Source: Sycobia sp. Sy_11 (lineage: Eukaryota; Arthropoda; Insecta; Hymenoptera; Epichrysomallidae). Taken from it: a stretch of 64,000 nt of DNA. Location: positions 5,000,001 through 5,064,000 of the forward strand of contig JACCIC010000004.1 of NCBI GenBank assembly GCA_018907035.1, given 5' to 3'. Below, piece after piece: positions 50,476-63,746 of this stretch. Below the pieces are notes generated by a model. The model made no database searches and was not told the origin of the DNA. It was given only the letters and a program-made list of their open reading frames with translations. The stretch's first letter is position 1. The number at the start of each line of letters is the position of its first letter. The position numbers were made by a program, and so were the translations under genes.

Positions 50476-51140
50476 GTAAATACTACCTTTGCCTTGACTC
50501 GGAGATTGTCAGGAACGGAAATCGACTCGACTATAATAGCCGATAGTCAGACGGTCGAACCTTGGAGTCTAAGCGCCTTTCCTATTGTTTTCCACTTACA
50601 CCAATACCCGTTATTTCGACGAGCACTCCGTACGTACGGGACCCAGGTACATATTCGTCGAAAGACGTTCGTACCGAAGTTACAGCTTTGTTACGCATTC
50701 GAAGATGCAATTTATAAAGGATTGGAATTGCAAAAATCCAATTCATAGAATTGCAAAAGTCAGTTTCGAGATAAATTGTAAATTTCTGGAGCGCCGATTA
50801 AAAACGCAGTATATACGGTTTCTTAATCTAAACCGTGACTAATTGCGCTCGCGGCCAAGACGGGCGACGGCGAAACTGGAGATACACCCATTGCTCGCAA
50901 ACGAGAACTCGTGCATTCGGCTCTGAAACTCTCCGCCGCCCAGCTCCACCTCTCCCCTCGACCACATTAGCCTCCTTGTGCGGAGAAGCTCCCGCCGCAG
51001 GGATATCCGCGCGCGCGTTCATTCGCCCCACTTCCTTCCCTAATTTACCTGCGGACTGTACAAACTGGATTTGCAAAAAAGGGGGGGGGGAAATTTGAAA
51101 TTCCTATGGGGCTTGGCGGGTTGCTTGCTTTTTCGCCGTG
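50476..51140. other. GC-rich patch 11
   Basis: Moderately to strongly GC-rich, strongest at about 50840-51020, ending in a ten-base G run (51081-51090). Several 80-90-codon frames overlap on both strands and none has a motif. Possible regulatory DNA. Confidence 0.4.
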
Positions 51141-51360
51141 ACTCTATAGTAGCGTATATAAGGTGACTCAAGCAAAAATTGCAAAAACCGATGAATTCAA
51201 GTAGTATTATATAAACGCTTTTTTTCGCGTTTCTGATAGAGACATCGGTAATACTTGATGTGCCGAAAGTAATTAAAATAATACTATTCGATAGATGGTG
51301 TTTTAACATTAAATTATACTAGAGCCATGTGGTTGCCGAAAGATTCATTCGTAGTCGATT

Positions 51361-51364
<4 letters not shown>

Positions 51365-51416
<52 letters not shown>

Positions 51417-51444
51417 CATACATATACATATGCATACATATACA

Positions 51445-51481
<37 letters not shown>

Positions 51482-51518
51482 TTATTTATATGTATATATA
51501 TATATATTTATATGTATA
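51365..51518. repeat. Long compound (AT)n/(CATA)n/(TTTA)n microsatellite
   Basis: About 24 TA units, a CATA/CATATA section (51412-51449), a second TA array and then TTTATTTA/TATG interruptions. At about 150 bp it is the longest simple-sequence block here, and the Y/I-rich frames over it are artefacts. Confidence 0.95.
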
Positions 51519-53343
51519 TCGTTGGAGATAATTCCTCGAAATTCGGTCGGTAGTTCACCGTCCTTCTCTTTCTCCGGAACATTAAATCCGTACTCGAAAC
51601 GTGCCTCGCGAAAAAAAACTCGAGTCCATAAAAATGTAAATATCCCGTACATGCAGATTCTACGCTACATTAACTATTCCTGTTCCTCAGACTTTCTTAC
51701 GATGGGAATGGTCTAGTTTGAAATTATACGATTGACCTTTACTTTTAATGCAATTTTTTAAAAATTTCAAATCAAATTTCATTATGTATTTTGATTGGGG
51801 TAATATTTCTTATTTCATTCAACCGACGAGAATTGCATGGAATCCATAAAAATATATCTTTATATACTTGTTGAAAAAACAATTGATCCAATAGCTGAAA
51901 TCATTTCCAAATCATTAGAATATAATTTCACCTCTAATATCGTTTATACAGAATACATTAATTATTCTTTAGTCGAAAGGAATATCTAAACAATAGAATC
52001 GTTTAAGAATTCAATTACAAAAGAGCACTAGAAATTCTCGATTCATCAGAAGTCGTTGGGGTATTCAGCCTTGCTCGGATTATTAGCTAAGCCTTTGAAA
52101 ATTTACAGCTTTTTAACGAGTCTCTTTTGCGCGCGCGGACGATAATTTTTTTGCTGCGCTGGCAAGTTTCATTACCGTTGCGCGCCCCTGATGGCTCAAA
52201 GGCGAAAAGATTAAATTACAGGTCGATCAATTGTACAGGCGATAGAGCTGATGAATGAAAGATTTGCTCTTTGCAATTTTTATGTTCCTCGAATTATAAC
52301 GAATTAATGCTCCTAATGATTTGAGCGTGATAAAAAAAAATCACTTCCTATTATCATCCAGGATTTCAATAAGAGAATCAATTTCAAAGGAAATAAATTT
52401 CATAAGTAATGAAATTATCAGAGCAAAGAGCCGGCCTTTTTTGAATGTTCCAGTTCTAATAGTAAATGGGATTCTTCTCGACAGAATTCGAAAAATTTAA
52501 TTATAGTTTATAGTTTCGACGAAACTGTCTGTTATGTATACATCTGTCTATTATAGATATCTATAGTATCTGTCCTTCCCGTTGAATCACAAATTTATTT
52601 GTGAAGTCTAAAGTAACTAAAATTATAACCGTGTTCTTCCGTATGCGTATCCGCATTTTTTGATAATTATACTAATACATTATTTAATTTTCACTAAAAT
52701 CTTCCGAAAATTTACATTGTGCCTTTCCATTTTTACTTACTACTATTATATTTATGAGAAATAAATTTAGCTTTCCAATTTATAATGTATTCGTAGCTAA
52801 ACTTCATGTACATTTTTGCAAACCATTTATATCGATGTATCAATAGTTAGAAAGGGATTCAGAATTAGTGAAATGGCGATTATTCTACCATCCTAAATGT
52901 CAATATAGTATATAAATGAAATAATATAGTACATAATAATATATAATATAATATATTTAGAGTTAAAAATTTTCTAGAACTGCTTATTATTAATTTGAAC
53001 TATATAGAGGTTTCCAATGTAGTTTTCTCGTATTACTCAGTAAAAATTTTTTCTATTAATTAAAAAACTACCTTCGCTTAATTACAAAATATTTACTTTA
53101 AGACCTATTGACTTTTAAATATTGCATCAAATCCCTAAGTTCTCAGGTCTAATTGCGTTATACTGTTATTGTGACTTTCTTCATTATCTCAAATAATATT
53201 TATTCAGCATCGTATATCTTGCGAGATTTTCTACATTCTATTATCTTAAACTCCATGAAGCGATATAATCATAAACGTATTAGAAAAATACCGAGTATAC
53301 AAATGGAGCAACTTAATTGGATTTCAGAGCATGTTTCCATGTG

Positions 53344-53344
<1 letters not shown>

Positions 53345-53392
<48 letters not shown>
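53345..53392. repeat. (AT)n microsatellite
   Basis: Twenty-four uninterrupted TA units. Confidence 0.97.
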
Positions 53393-53396
<4 letters not shown>

Positions 53397-53768
53397 TCGA
53401 TATTATATGCATAAATTGTTCTGGTAATTATAACCACCATTAATTTTCAACTACAAGTTTAATTTTGTGGTGCATAATAAGTATTTATGTGCTACTATGT
53501 TAACAAATACAAATATAGGGATTGCATGTTACACTTGTAAAAAAGAGAAAAAAGTATTTCATCGTTCGTAAAAAATAATCAAGAATCATTATGATTAATT
53601 GTTAATTAACTATTACTGTTCTAAATTGATACTTCATGCAATACAACAACATATATTGTTTATATATAAGAAGATCTATAAATAAAATGAGGGGAACGCG
53701 TGACCTCCGCTTTACTGTTGTATTATTACTCCCACAGTTATATTATTTTGCGTTGTCCTAGAAAGAGC

Positions 53769-53792
53769 GAGAGAGAGAGAGAGAGAGAGAGA
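53769..53792. repeat. (GA)n microsatellite
   Basis: Twelve GA units. Confidence 0.93.
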
Positions 53793-54029
53793 ATCTAATA
53801 AGAGACAAAATCTCCCTAATCATACTTTCTCACTTGAATTACCGACCAGAAGCATTACAGGTTATGCTCGATCTATTTCTTATTCTATGTGTATAATACC
53901 GGAGCAACTTTTCTTATGAAACAAAAGCCCGTCCATTTGCGTAATTTGTTAATATTCCACTTAATCCCTCTTCCTTCCACCCCATAATTATTTCCCCGGA
54001 AGTTTCACAAATGGTGGGAATAGAATTAT

Positions 54030-54137
<108 letters not shown>

Positions 54138-54150
54138 AGTCGGTTATACA

Positions 54151-54730
54151 AGCTACGAGCGAGCAACTACAGTCAACGTATTATCCTTCTGGACTGAAGA
54201 GAGTTTGCTTTCGTTCGAGACACGGTTTCTCCATTTAGCTGCAAACCCCTCCCCTTCCCACAAAGAACTGAAGAACCGGCGGACACCGTATCTTCCCTTG
54301 GTTTGCGTGATAAAAGCTTGTATAGAGCGGAAAAAATATACCGTATGCATTCATAATCTCTAAGAGTATAGCGGATAAAAAATCTAAAGGGATGTCATTA
54401 AATTTTCATTCACGAGATTGAAGAAAAATTCATATGTCGTAGATTTTCATTTAAATTGCTCACTCAACGTATAATAATTTCATTTCTATTATGAAATCGC
54501 GCGATTATGCTGAAAAATTCATGACGGAGGATTGGGAGTATTGAAAAAGCCCCATTGGAAAAGAGTGACGCGCGAAGAGATGCACACAGCTCGTCCAGAT
54601 CGTCATTTAGAAATTGCTAGAAAAGGAGGAGTAATCTCAGCGGCGATATTTTACCCCTGTGCTTTTTGCATGATTATATATATATGCCGAGAGGGTATAT
54701 AGAGGACGGGCCGTGCTACACGATGGCAGA
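54151..54730. other. Mixed GC patch
   Basis: Moderate GC. A GGTATATAGAGG word at about 54694 precedes an ATG at 54722 with a 16-codon frame; too weak to call a promoter or gene. Confidence 0.35.
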
Positions 54731-54881
54731 TCAATCCACCACGACCAGAGATCGGTTTCTTTTAGGACATTGATAACGCGAACCCGGGATTTTTAGAATA
54801 TTTTTGTTCGTATACGATTCTTTTACATGTTGAAAACTACGAGTTGCTGATAATTCATCGGATACTGTACTGTGAAATAGA

Positions 54882-54882
<1 letters not shown>

Positions 54883-54932
<50 letters not shown>
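54883..54932. repeat. (AT)n microsatellite
   Basis: Twenty-five uninterrupted TA units. Confidence 0.97.
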
Positions 54933-54937
<5 letters not shown>

Positions 54938-57499
54938 TAAAAATAAAGAAATATCTAATACACTAGAGTTATTGCTAATTGATGCAAAGCTTTGTTGGTT
55001 CAAGAATACACAGTGGCAAAGAGCTTTCTCCAATTCTATATTTTTAATCCTATTAAAGTTATCCCGATAATTTCCATAATAGGAAAATAATGGAATTGTT
55101 AATATATATTCCATTATTTTTAATAAACTTATATTTTATTCCATACAGGGTAAATAATATTTCATTTCGTATCGAAAAGCCAAATAAATTATTTAATTCT
55201 GAAGTAATTGAAAAAGCAATTTGCACTATCTTACAAATTAATGGATACTGACTGCTTTCTTAAAATACGTTCTTGCGAGGCAAATCCAATACCACTCACA
55301 TGTTAAAATAAGACCCGATTCCTGACATTTTTTAATATTTAAAATTACAAATTTTACATGCTTGACTTACCAAATTCATTATATTCATTAAAACGTAGAA
55401 ATGCATTATTTTTCAGTCGAAGTCTAAAAGAAGCCATTTCATTATTTTTTTAAGTATATCCATTTTATTAAGTAAATCCTTTTTGAACGTATGCTTTATT
55501 TGTAGTAAGTTGTCGATAAAATATTAAAAGAATTCAGTAAGTACAGTAATTGCATTATTAATTTATGAATACAAACGGAAATTTGAAATATTCAGTCATT
55601 CTTTTCTGAAAAATAATATTATTTTTGCCCAAATTAATATCTTTAGTATCGAGGCATCTCCATAATTTAGAATTAACAGTAATATCGGCGATTAATTTTT
55701 TCCACTGAAACTTAATTAAAATTTAAGAATAATAGTAGGTTATTCATCATAACAGCTAATATATAACTAATAAATATACTTATAGTAAGTACAATAAGTA
55801 TACTTATTTATACAAGACATTAAATTAAAAATTATACTAGCAATGATCATTATTAAAAAGACTATAAAACACTTAGGATTCAACAGTTTTCAAAGGAAAT
55901 GCCAGAATTTTGAAAATACCATAACAGAAAAGAATGAATTTAAATAAAAGACCTTTCAAGTAAGTCTCAAAGTTGAACTTTTGAGAATTTCTGAAAAGTT
56001 TTTAGAACTGTGAAATACACATAAAATAAAATGCACCCGCCTGACAGAACTCGATTATTACTACTGACATGATTTCTATTCATATTCTGAAACTTTAAGT
56101 CAACTCTTCCTCATGTTGTTAGTAGTTTCAGAATATAATTTTATGAGCATGATTATTTTATGTTAAACATTAATATTTATTTTTATAACTAAAATAAACC
56201 TAGGCTATTTATCAGTTTGTGCTGTTTTACACTAACGTGTCATCATGAGTTGTATTTGAATTTTCTCCAATAAATATCGAATACGTTATAAAAATTTTAA
56301 AGTATTTCATTTCAAATAATTATTTTTAATATATAAAATGCTCCGAAGACTATCGTATATTTAAAATAAATAATAACAGTGCCAACAAAAGTATGCAAAT
56401 AATTTTAAACCTTTGCTCCAATCTTTTAAAAGAAATAGATATTGTTGAATGAAGTATTGAATAAGCAGAATGAGATTAGGTATTTATGTATTTATAATCA
56501 TAAAGTCGAAGGATTGCGATTGAAGAGGCAGTAATTGGATGAAAGCAGACTTTTTCGACTTTTCATTTTGATATATTGCAGTTTTTAGCAATTTTATACT
56601 TTCTACAGATACAAATTCCTATAATAATAAAATTTTTATTAAATTAAAAGTAAAAAATCATTATAAATCACTCAAAGACATCACAAGAAATAGAAAGAAA
56701 TATTTTTTAATTATTAATTTATTATAACATATATGCAAAATCGAAAAGTGTTTCTTTTATCATTTATTCTTGTCGTCTATAATTTATTTAAAGATTTAAA
56801 GTTGAGATTACTTTTTATCGTTCAGAAAGGTTTCAAAAATATGAAATTGTATGAAAAGAGTCAAACTATCAATTTGTATTAAAACTTATTAATAACACAA
56901 ATTCAATGAAGAATCACAATATAATATTATAAATTTACCATAATAAGATTTTAAGCGACAAGCTACATTCTTATTTAAGTAATTAACAAATATAATCATA
57001 ATTAATAAACTTAATGTTATACTGTTAAAATTCACATATTATAAATATGAATATTCCAGTGTTTTTAGAAAGTAATATTGTTCCTTTTAATTCCTTTTAA
57101 TCTAATCAATACGACTTACATGAAAATTGTTTGCAGATTTCTGTTTTCTACTTCAGGAGTATTATTATTAAGTGATTCAATATTCGACTGCATATGAAAT
57201 AAGTTAGTAACTTTCTTATTCTTGCATCTCATATTTTGATAAAGTAATCAGGTTTTTGATATTTGACCAAAGCTTCTTATACACGTAACTGCGTATATAT
57301 TGAGAGCGATTAATAATATTATTTAAAACAAAAAATATATTATCCTTATAATAATGTCAGCTATTTTTTACGTTAATAAATATAATTTACAAGGTTTATC
57401 AATCTGAATTCGTGCAATGATTTTTGGACTGAACATTGGCTTATTTATATCGAATTGGTTAAAATTTTTCAAAACTCTTTTATAATTTATAATCTTATT

Positions 57500-57502
<3 letters not shown>

Positions 57503-57543
<41 letters not shown>
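57503..57543. repeat. (AT)n microsatellite
   Basis: About 20 uninterrupted AT units. Confidence 0.97.
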
Positions 57544-57546
<3 letters not shown>

Positions 57547-58190
57547 TGCTTATTAATTTATTTAAATAAGGACGTATACTCGTTTGAAGTTTTCCTTTCA
57601 TAAGGGTAAAATGTATTAAGCGCATGAATCTCAAAAACTCTAACCTTTAGTTTTATAAAAGATGGAAAATGTTGCTAAAACTACCATTTTTCCTTCATTT
57701 CTATATCTATACCTCATACGAGACGTTGAAAATATCCGCGTTTTATCCGCCGATATGAAACTGCTAAGAAATTCAGTAGAATTATTACTATTGAATAAAT
57801 TAAAAGTGTCATAAAAAATGAAAGTTCATTGGGACGCGTCGTCGATCGATATTTCGGGGAAAAAAAGAAATCTAACTTTTGCATTCATTGAAAATTCACG
57901 GGTGCCAATTAATTTTGTGAAAAGGCGAGATTCCGCCCTTATACCTATAAATTAAATTCCGTAACGACCCAGCAAGCCGGCGGTGTTGAGTTACCGTCTG
58001 CGGGCGTCCCATCGTTCGTAAAAAAAAGTCCGAAGCATGCAGATTTTATCCCCAGGAGGCTTTGGCGATCGACAGTCGCCCTCAGACCATCTATCCCTGT
58101 CTCCATGTCTCCCTCTCTCTGTATTTCCCTCTTTGTCTTCTGTCACTCTTCCTCTCCGCTTCACTCTTTCCTCTGCCTCGCTCTTTCCTT

Positions 58191-58192
<2 letters not shown>

Positions 58193-58225
<33 letters not shown>
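58193..58225. repeat. (CT)n microsatellite
   Basis: About 16 CT units within a longer pyrimidine-rich stretch (about 58100-58250). Confidence 0.93.
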
Positions 58226-58228
<3 letters not shown>

Positions 58229-58413
58229 TCTCTCTCGTTTTCCCGATTCTCCGCTCAGGTTGTCAAACCTATCAGGTTACAAGTCGAAGAACAGATTCGC
58301 CGGGATACCGAAAAATGTACATTAAGAAAAAAGGAATAGCTTTTTCTGCAACGAGGCGTCCTTCTCGTGTCTTCATGGCGATAGGTTTTCGATTCGTCGC
58401 GGTCATACTACCC

Positions 58414-58419
<6 letters not shown>

Positions 58420-58452
<33 letters not shown>
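58420..58452. repeat. (CT)n microsatellite
   Basis: About 16 CT units, 195 bp after the previous CT array. Confidence 0.93.
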
Positions 58453-58455
<3 letters not shown>

Positions 58456-58480
58456 TCTTCATACTTCTCCCGAGTCTAAA

Positions 58481-60525
58481 CACGAAGATCTGTTTTAACA
58501 CACAGGAACGGCATCATCTTTTTAATTTTTCGGTGTTTTATGCCGCTAGAAAAATCCGGATTTTTAACATTGAAGACCATAAATGTGTTTTACCTAAAAC
58601 ATGCTCTTACGAAGTTTATTTCGTACGTGCCACGGGAGAGATATAAGAGAGGATTTGCTGATGCGAGTGTAAGTAAAAGGGCACTGAAAAAAGACATTAA
58701 TAAACTTTCCGTTCACGTGGGGTAGAAAAATAATAAAAATTTTAATATCAGCTCCTATATCATATCTACTCGTATTTTAAGAAAATGAAAATTCTAAAGG
58801 GGAGAATATGCAGCAATGTACACGCGCGATTTTATAGGCAATAAATGAATCAGATATATTATAATAATGGTCTGAGTTTGAACTTTTTAAATTCCGCTGT
58901 CATTGGCTGTCGCATAGTTTTTCTAGTATCATCCTCTTGATAAATTCATCTTTTCCACAAAATAGACACATAATAAATATTTTTTTCTATAATAATCTTT
59001 CAATAATTCGATAAGAATCATGTGTTCACCGTTTCTTTCGAGCTGTAAATATTATGTATCGATTTATTTGACAAAAGAAACGAAACATACGTTTATAATC
59101 TGTGCTTAAATTATTAAGCATCATGTTCAGATGATAACTGTTAAAATGTTTAAAAAAAATGGAAAATAGTGAAATTATTCGGAATTCTTTTACTATTTTA
59201 CATCGAAAGGAGGTACAACAAACAATCGTTAATTGCTTCGGTATTTGTTTCAGGTTTTTGTCCAGCAGACCTATATTGTAATTTGTTACCTTTGGACTTT
59301 ATCGCCTGTTCCAGAGCGCAGTTCGCTCGTTGGTTTGTCACCGGCGTCAAAATCACCGCTATTGATCGCCATGACATTTTTCAAGCAATCGTCCAGCTCT
59401 CGATACTGTTTTTTCATTGTAATAAAAAAAATTCTTTTTTTTTGCCCGACGAATCGAATAGTTCTGTCACAGATATTGGCGTACGCATCATGTTATAAAA
59501 ATTTTCCGCTGCAGTTGATGAAAATGAAATAAACGATACCAATATTTCGACGAACGTCTATATTTTAATTTAGACATTTATAATTTCACACAGTATTTTA
59601 TTTCATTAAAAATAAAATCTTCAAAATACTATCGAGTAATTACGTTCTAATAAAAAATTATGTTCTTTATTCTACAATAAAATTAATACATAATTCGAAC
59701 GAATGGTTTAGGTAATTTTTTTTGTATTGGAATTAGCAAGCGAATTCATTAGATTTTTTTAGTAAATTTAACGCCTAATAGTTGATTTTTGACATACCTA
59801 TATGTATTGACATTGGATTTTGTTATTCACATTTGGAATTTGTTACACATAAATAACATTTTTGATGATCTAAAGTAAATCTTGAAAGAATTTACTGGAT
59901 CGAAAAGTCAAACACAAAAATTCTTTTATAAATACAAACTGAAATAATATTCTGTAAAAATTATTTGAAGGCTTAACAGTACTGAACATCAAGAATGGTA
60001 ATATTTTCATCTATTTTTATTATTATTGTTGTTGTTGTTGTTGTTGTTGTTAATGTTGATATTATTTTATATTATTATTATTGCGTTAAATTTAATATGG
60101 ATTTTATTAAATTTGAAATTATTGAACGTACTTATTTTTTCGTTTAATAATTTTTACAATTTTGGTATTATTTTTAAGAATTACCAATAGATAATAAAAA
60201 ATATGAAACGGTGCGACAAAGGTAATCAGCAGTTTACTTCACCATTTTAAATTGTTATTAAAATTCTTATTTATCGTAAATCTAGGTAAATAATACATTC
60301 ATACGTATGCATATTCTCATTGAAACATCGATTTCCGAGTATCACTATTTTCAGTTGTAAATTATATTATACCTATTTTAGATATGCGAGCAAAATGCAA
60401 AAATCACCATTGTATTACTTATCTTAGGCACGCGCAAAAACGTAAAAGTTGCCAGGCTGTTAACCTGACACTTGTAACAGAAGCAGTACGAGATTGCAAT
60501 AAACTGAAAAATTATCTAATTAATG
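58481..60525. other. AT-rich non-coding DNA
   Basis: AT-rich; a 109-codon frame at 59169-59498 (+) overlaps another of 99 codons and neither shows a motif. A (TTG)n run lies at about 60028-60051. Confidence 0.55.
60026..60051. repeat. (TTG)n microsatellite
   Basis: Eight TTG units after ATTATTATT, in AT-rich DNA. Confidence 0.9.
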
Positions 60526-61250
60526 TCGCGCAATAAGCGACCCGGTTGTCGCACGCAGCCGTAAACACGGCCTTATCGGCGCTGTGCGATTGTTTTATCG
60601 TCACCCTCACCCCCTTCAACCCTCAATCAGTGCCCGCTCGACGCGACTCTTCCCCGCGTTTTTACGCTATCGCGCCGCTGTCCCCTGCCCCGGCTGGCCG
60701 CGACGCAATTTTGCAAAGCGCAGTGCGAGCGGAAAAATCGCCCCATTATGAGCCGGCAATACGGGCGCGATAGCGCAATTTGTTTAATTTCCAGCGCGAT
60801 ATTTATGGTCCAATCTAAAAGTCACCGTAGGCGAGAAGATCGATTTTCGGAGCGGTGGCTCAGCTCAGAGACAGAGGGGGAGGGGGCGTGAACGAAAAAG
60901 TTCCCCTGGATGACCCCACAACCCCGCCCCCGTCACTGGACGCCACAAAAAAATTTATATTTACACCCTCGCTCGCGGCTGTCCAACGGGGATCTGCTTT
61001 TTCTCGTGCCCTCCTCCTCCCTCCGATTTTGATGAACGATCTCGACCGCTTTGTTTAACGGTGCGCTCGCCGCCAACGCCGCTTGACGCAGGGGAATGGC
61101 GAGCGGTGTCAAAGCGCTTCAAAATTCTCGGCTTTTATCAACGGGCGTATTTCCCGCGCGGGTTACGCGCGGGGGAATCGAAAAAGCCAGCGGCAATTCC
61201 AAGGCTGGCGCTCTGCAAACGGAGGAAGTGTTCGAAAGTTTAGGTATCGG
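60526..61250. other. GC-rich island 12
   Basis: CpG-rich block with no simple repeats, unlike most islands here. Near its left edge CCGTAAACACGG contains a forkhead-type core (GTAAACA), with TTATCG words nearby and a TTTATGG word at about 60802. Such clustering fits insect enhancer DNA, but these are short motifs. Frames of 60-75 codons overlap and are unrecognised. Confidence 0.45.
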
Positions 61251-63050
61251 AAGATAGATAAATAGAATTAATTTTAAGATATCAAAAAACTAAGCCAAAA
61301 AACTAAAATAAAAACAAATAAAACAAAAAGTTAACAATGTCATTTTCTAGTTAATTTGACATACGGATCATCCATCAATATTAATGATCATTTTTTTTCA
61401 TTTTCTTTGAGGCAGTTTTTTAAATCTGTTTTTCACACATTTTTTATTAGGAAACTTTATTACAAAAATCTTAACGAGATTTTATTAATAATAATAATTT
61501 TTTTCGAGTAGGCTATTAATAATAGATAAATATCTATTGTTAATTGTTAATATCTTTATTGCGATAAATAGCAAAAACAGTAAAGTACAAGTTTCTCTGT
61601 ACTAGACAATCCTTTTGCATTTAAACATCTGCCATTCATCTTCCCCTATCAATTATCCTCCCTCTAGTTGTTTACTCATCGATTATCATCCTGTCTTCTA
61701 AATGTAGTCAATCGTCCTGTAAGCTGATAAGAATGAAAGGTAATTGAGATCATTGAGCTGGTATGCCTGTGTGTGCACGCACGTGTGTTTTGTAAAATAT
61801 TTCTAACATTTATTATTTTTTTGGTTCAAGAATGATTGTCAAATATTATTCAATTTTCAACGACTCTTAGGATATTAGCCTACAATAAATCTTTATCATG
61901 AAAACAATGCCAGAAATATATTCTATAACAAGCGCTTATTCTTCCAATCCCCGATTTACCGTATATCTTTCGATATTATCCATGAATGCTTTGCGAGAAT
62001 GTAGATTTCTTCCCAGGGTGAGATAATGAAGTGTGGAATCCAAATAAGTAAATCCAAATAAGTTACAAATTTTTCCAGTGTGGGTAGATGATGGCATTCT
62101 ACAGAGTCTTCTCGTTCAATCTATATCAGATATTGATATTCTATTAGTTCGACTGTGTATGTCCTCCCTGGTCTCTGGAATGTACCACATCCTTTGAATC
62201 AAGGCTCATGTTATCCCATTCAAAAAATATAAAACACCTTCTTCGCAATTGCACTTTCGATCGATTTCTATAACGTGCTGTTTGTTGAAAGCTCTTGAGA
62301 ATATCACAATTAGCTCCAATAGCAGAACTAGCATAGTTTTCGTACTTTTAACACCATGCAAATGAATTTGTGTCGACACGGACTAAAATGCCATTGCGGA
62401 TTTTCGACCATTGAGCATTGTCCGTTGATCTCCAGCATAATATATGGTCCGTCATAAAAGTAGAAAGTGTAGTCGAAGAGTGGCGGCGTGAAACAGGTTG
62501 CTCTTTCCTCTTTGAGTATTCTAACAGTTATCATCAATTGTGTTCGGTAGAATGGTGCTTTCAATTTTTGACACGTTCTAAGTAGTTCCTAGTACATCAG
62601 ATCTTTATGATTGTTTTATTTTATTTCCTATAGTTTCATTATATTTTATTCCCCTAGTTTTATTTTATTTGCTACCTGTGGACTATTGCAATAGTGACCA
62701 AACACGTGCTGAAGATCCAATTGAAGTTCTCCTTTACCAACATAGGGAAAAATTAAAACTAAAGAAATTAAGGGAATAAAATCTAAATCTCGAAAGTAAA
62801 ATAGGAACAATTAAATAAGAACAGCACAGGCACAAAGAAGAGAAAAAAAATTTGTCATTTATTAACACAAGATTAACAATTAACGATTACTTACGTAACT
62901 CAGATTATTAAAAAATTAGAGCATCAAAATATCAACATAGAGTAATGAAATTGTTTATGCTAATTATGATTACTGATTCCAATCTGATAATTCTATTCTA
63001 CAAAAAACGCCGCTACAAAAAAATAACCATAAAAGAATCCTCCTATAAAC
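61251..63050. other. AT-rich DNA with an unassigned mixed segment
   Basis: About 61.25-61.98 kb and 62.58-63.05 kb are AT-rich and featureless. Between them, about 61990-62570, composition is more balanced, without microsatellites, and a 78-codon minus-strand frame is rich in aromatic residues. See findings. Confidence 0.45.
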
Positions 63051-63330
63051 TTCAGCACTATACGCCTGGAGGGGATTCTTGCGCGTCGCCAATAAATCGA
63101 TCTTAATTACGCGCTTGGGCTCATAAACGTCGAGGAGCAGTTAATCAGCCGATCAGCGAATCACGGTACAGCCCTCCTCGCCTCGCGTACCAATCTCCAA
63201 CCCCTCTTCCTCGTCTTCTTCCCACGCCTTCCCGACGATAAACGGCATTGCTTCGAAATCAACCGATGATGGCCCCTGCAGAATCTCTCAGTCCGTCTGT
63301 GTCTGTATCCGTGTCCCTCCTTCTCTCTCT

Positions 63331-63394
<64 letters not shown>

Positions 63395-63660
63395 CGGTGC
63401 AGCAAAGTTAATGAAGCATCTGCGGCTCGACCGCGAACGAACGCCACCCCCCATCGCCCACCACCCTTTCCTCTTTCCGGACGATGCACGCAGTGCGGTT
63501 GCGCCACGGTATGAGGGGACGGGGAGGGATAAAAAGAGTAGTGCGCGGAAGGCGGAACTGCAGAGCCGCGGGTTCGCATTAACACTGGCCAGTGCGCCGC
63601 CGGAGTGAATAAGGGGTCCGCAATTGGCGCAATTATCGGTGGTTTTACGGGAATGATTCG
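63051..63660. other. GC-rich island 13 with CT array
   Basis: CpG-containing DNA around a long CT array. A 200-codon minus-strand frame (63161-63763) is mostly R/E-repeat and poly Y/I read from the GA and AT arrays, so it is not a gene. Flanking parts show no domain. Confidence 0.45.
63334..63391. repeat. (CT)n microsatellite
   Basis: Twenty-nine uninterrupted CT units. Confidence 0.97.

Positions 63661-63663
<3 letters not shown>

Positions 63664-63743
<80 letters not shown>
63664..63743. repeat. Compound (AT)n-(GA)n microsatellite
   Basis: About 14 TA units (63664-63691) joined directly to about 26 GA units (to 63743). It lies about 270 bp from the CT array, in the complementary sense, so the two purine-pyrimidine tracts form a large inverted repeat. 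Confidence 0.97.

Positions 63744-63746
<3 letters not shown>

Larger units (their letters stand above)
54731..57835. other. AT-rich non-coding DNA
   Basis: Very AT-rich throughout with no gene, RNA or transposon recognised apart from two AT arrays. Confidence 0.6.
57836..58480. other. GC-richer patch with pyrimidine tracts
   Basis: CpG words at about 57960-58015 are followed by a 150-bp CT-rich region with two clean CT arrays. The S/L-rich frames of 87-116 codons are repeat artefacts. Confidence 0.45.

Noticed and set aside
54696..54770. TATA-like word followed by a 16-codon ATG frame
   Set aside because: No initiator at the right spacing and the frame is too short and featureless.
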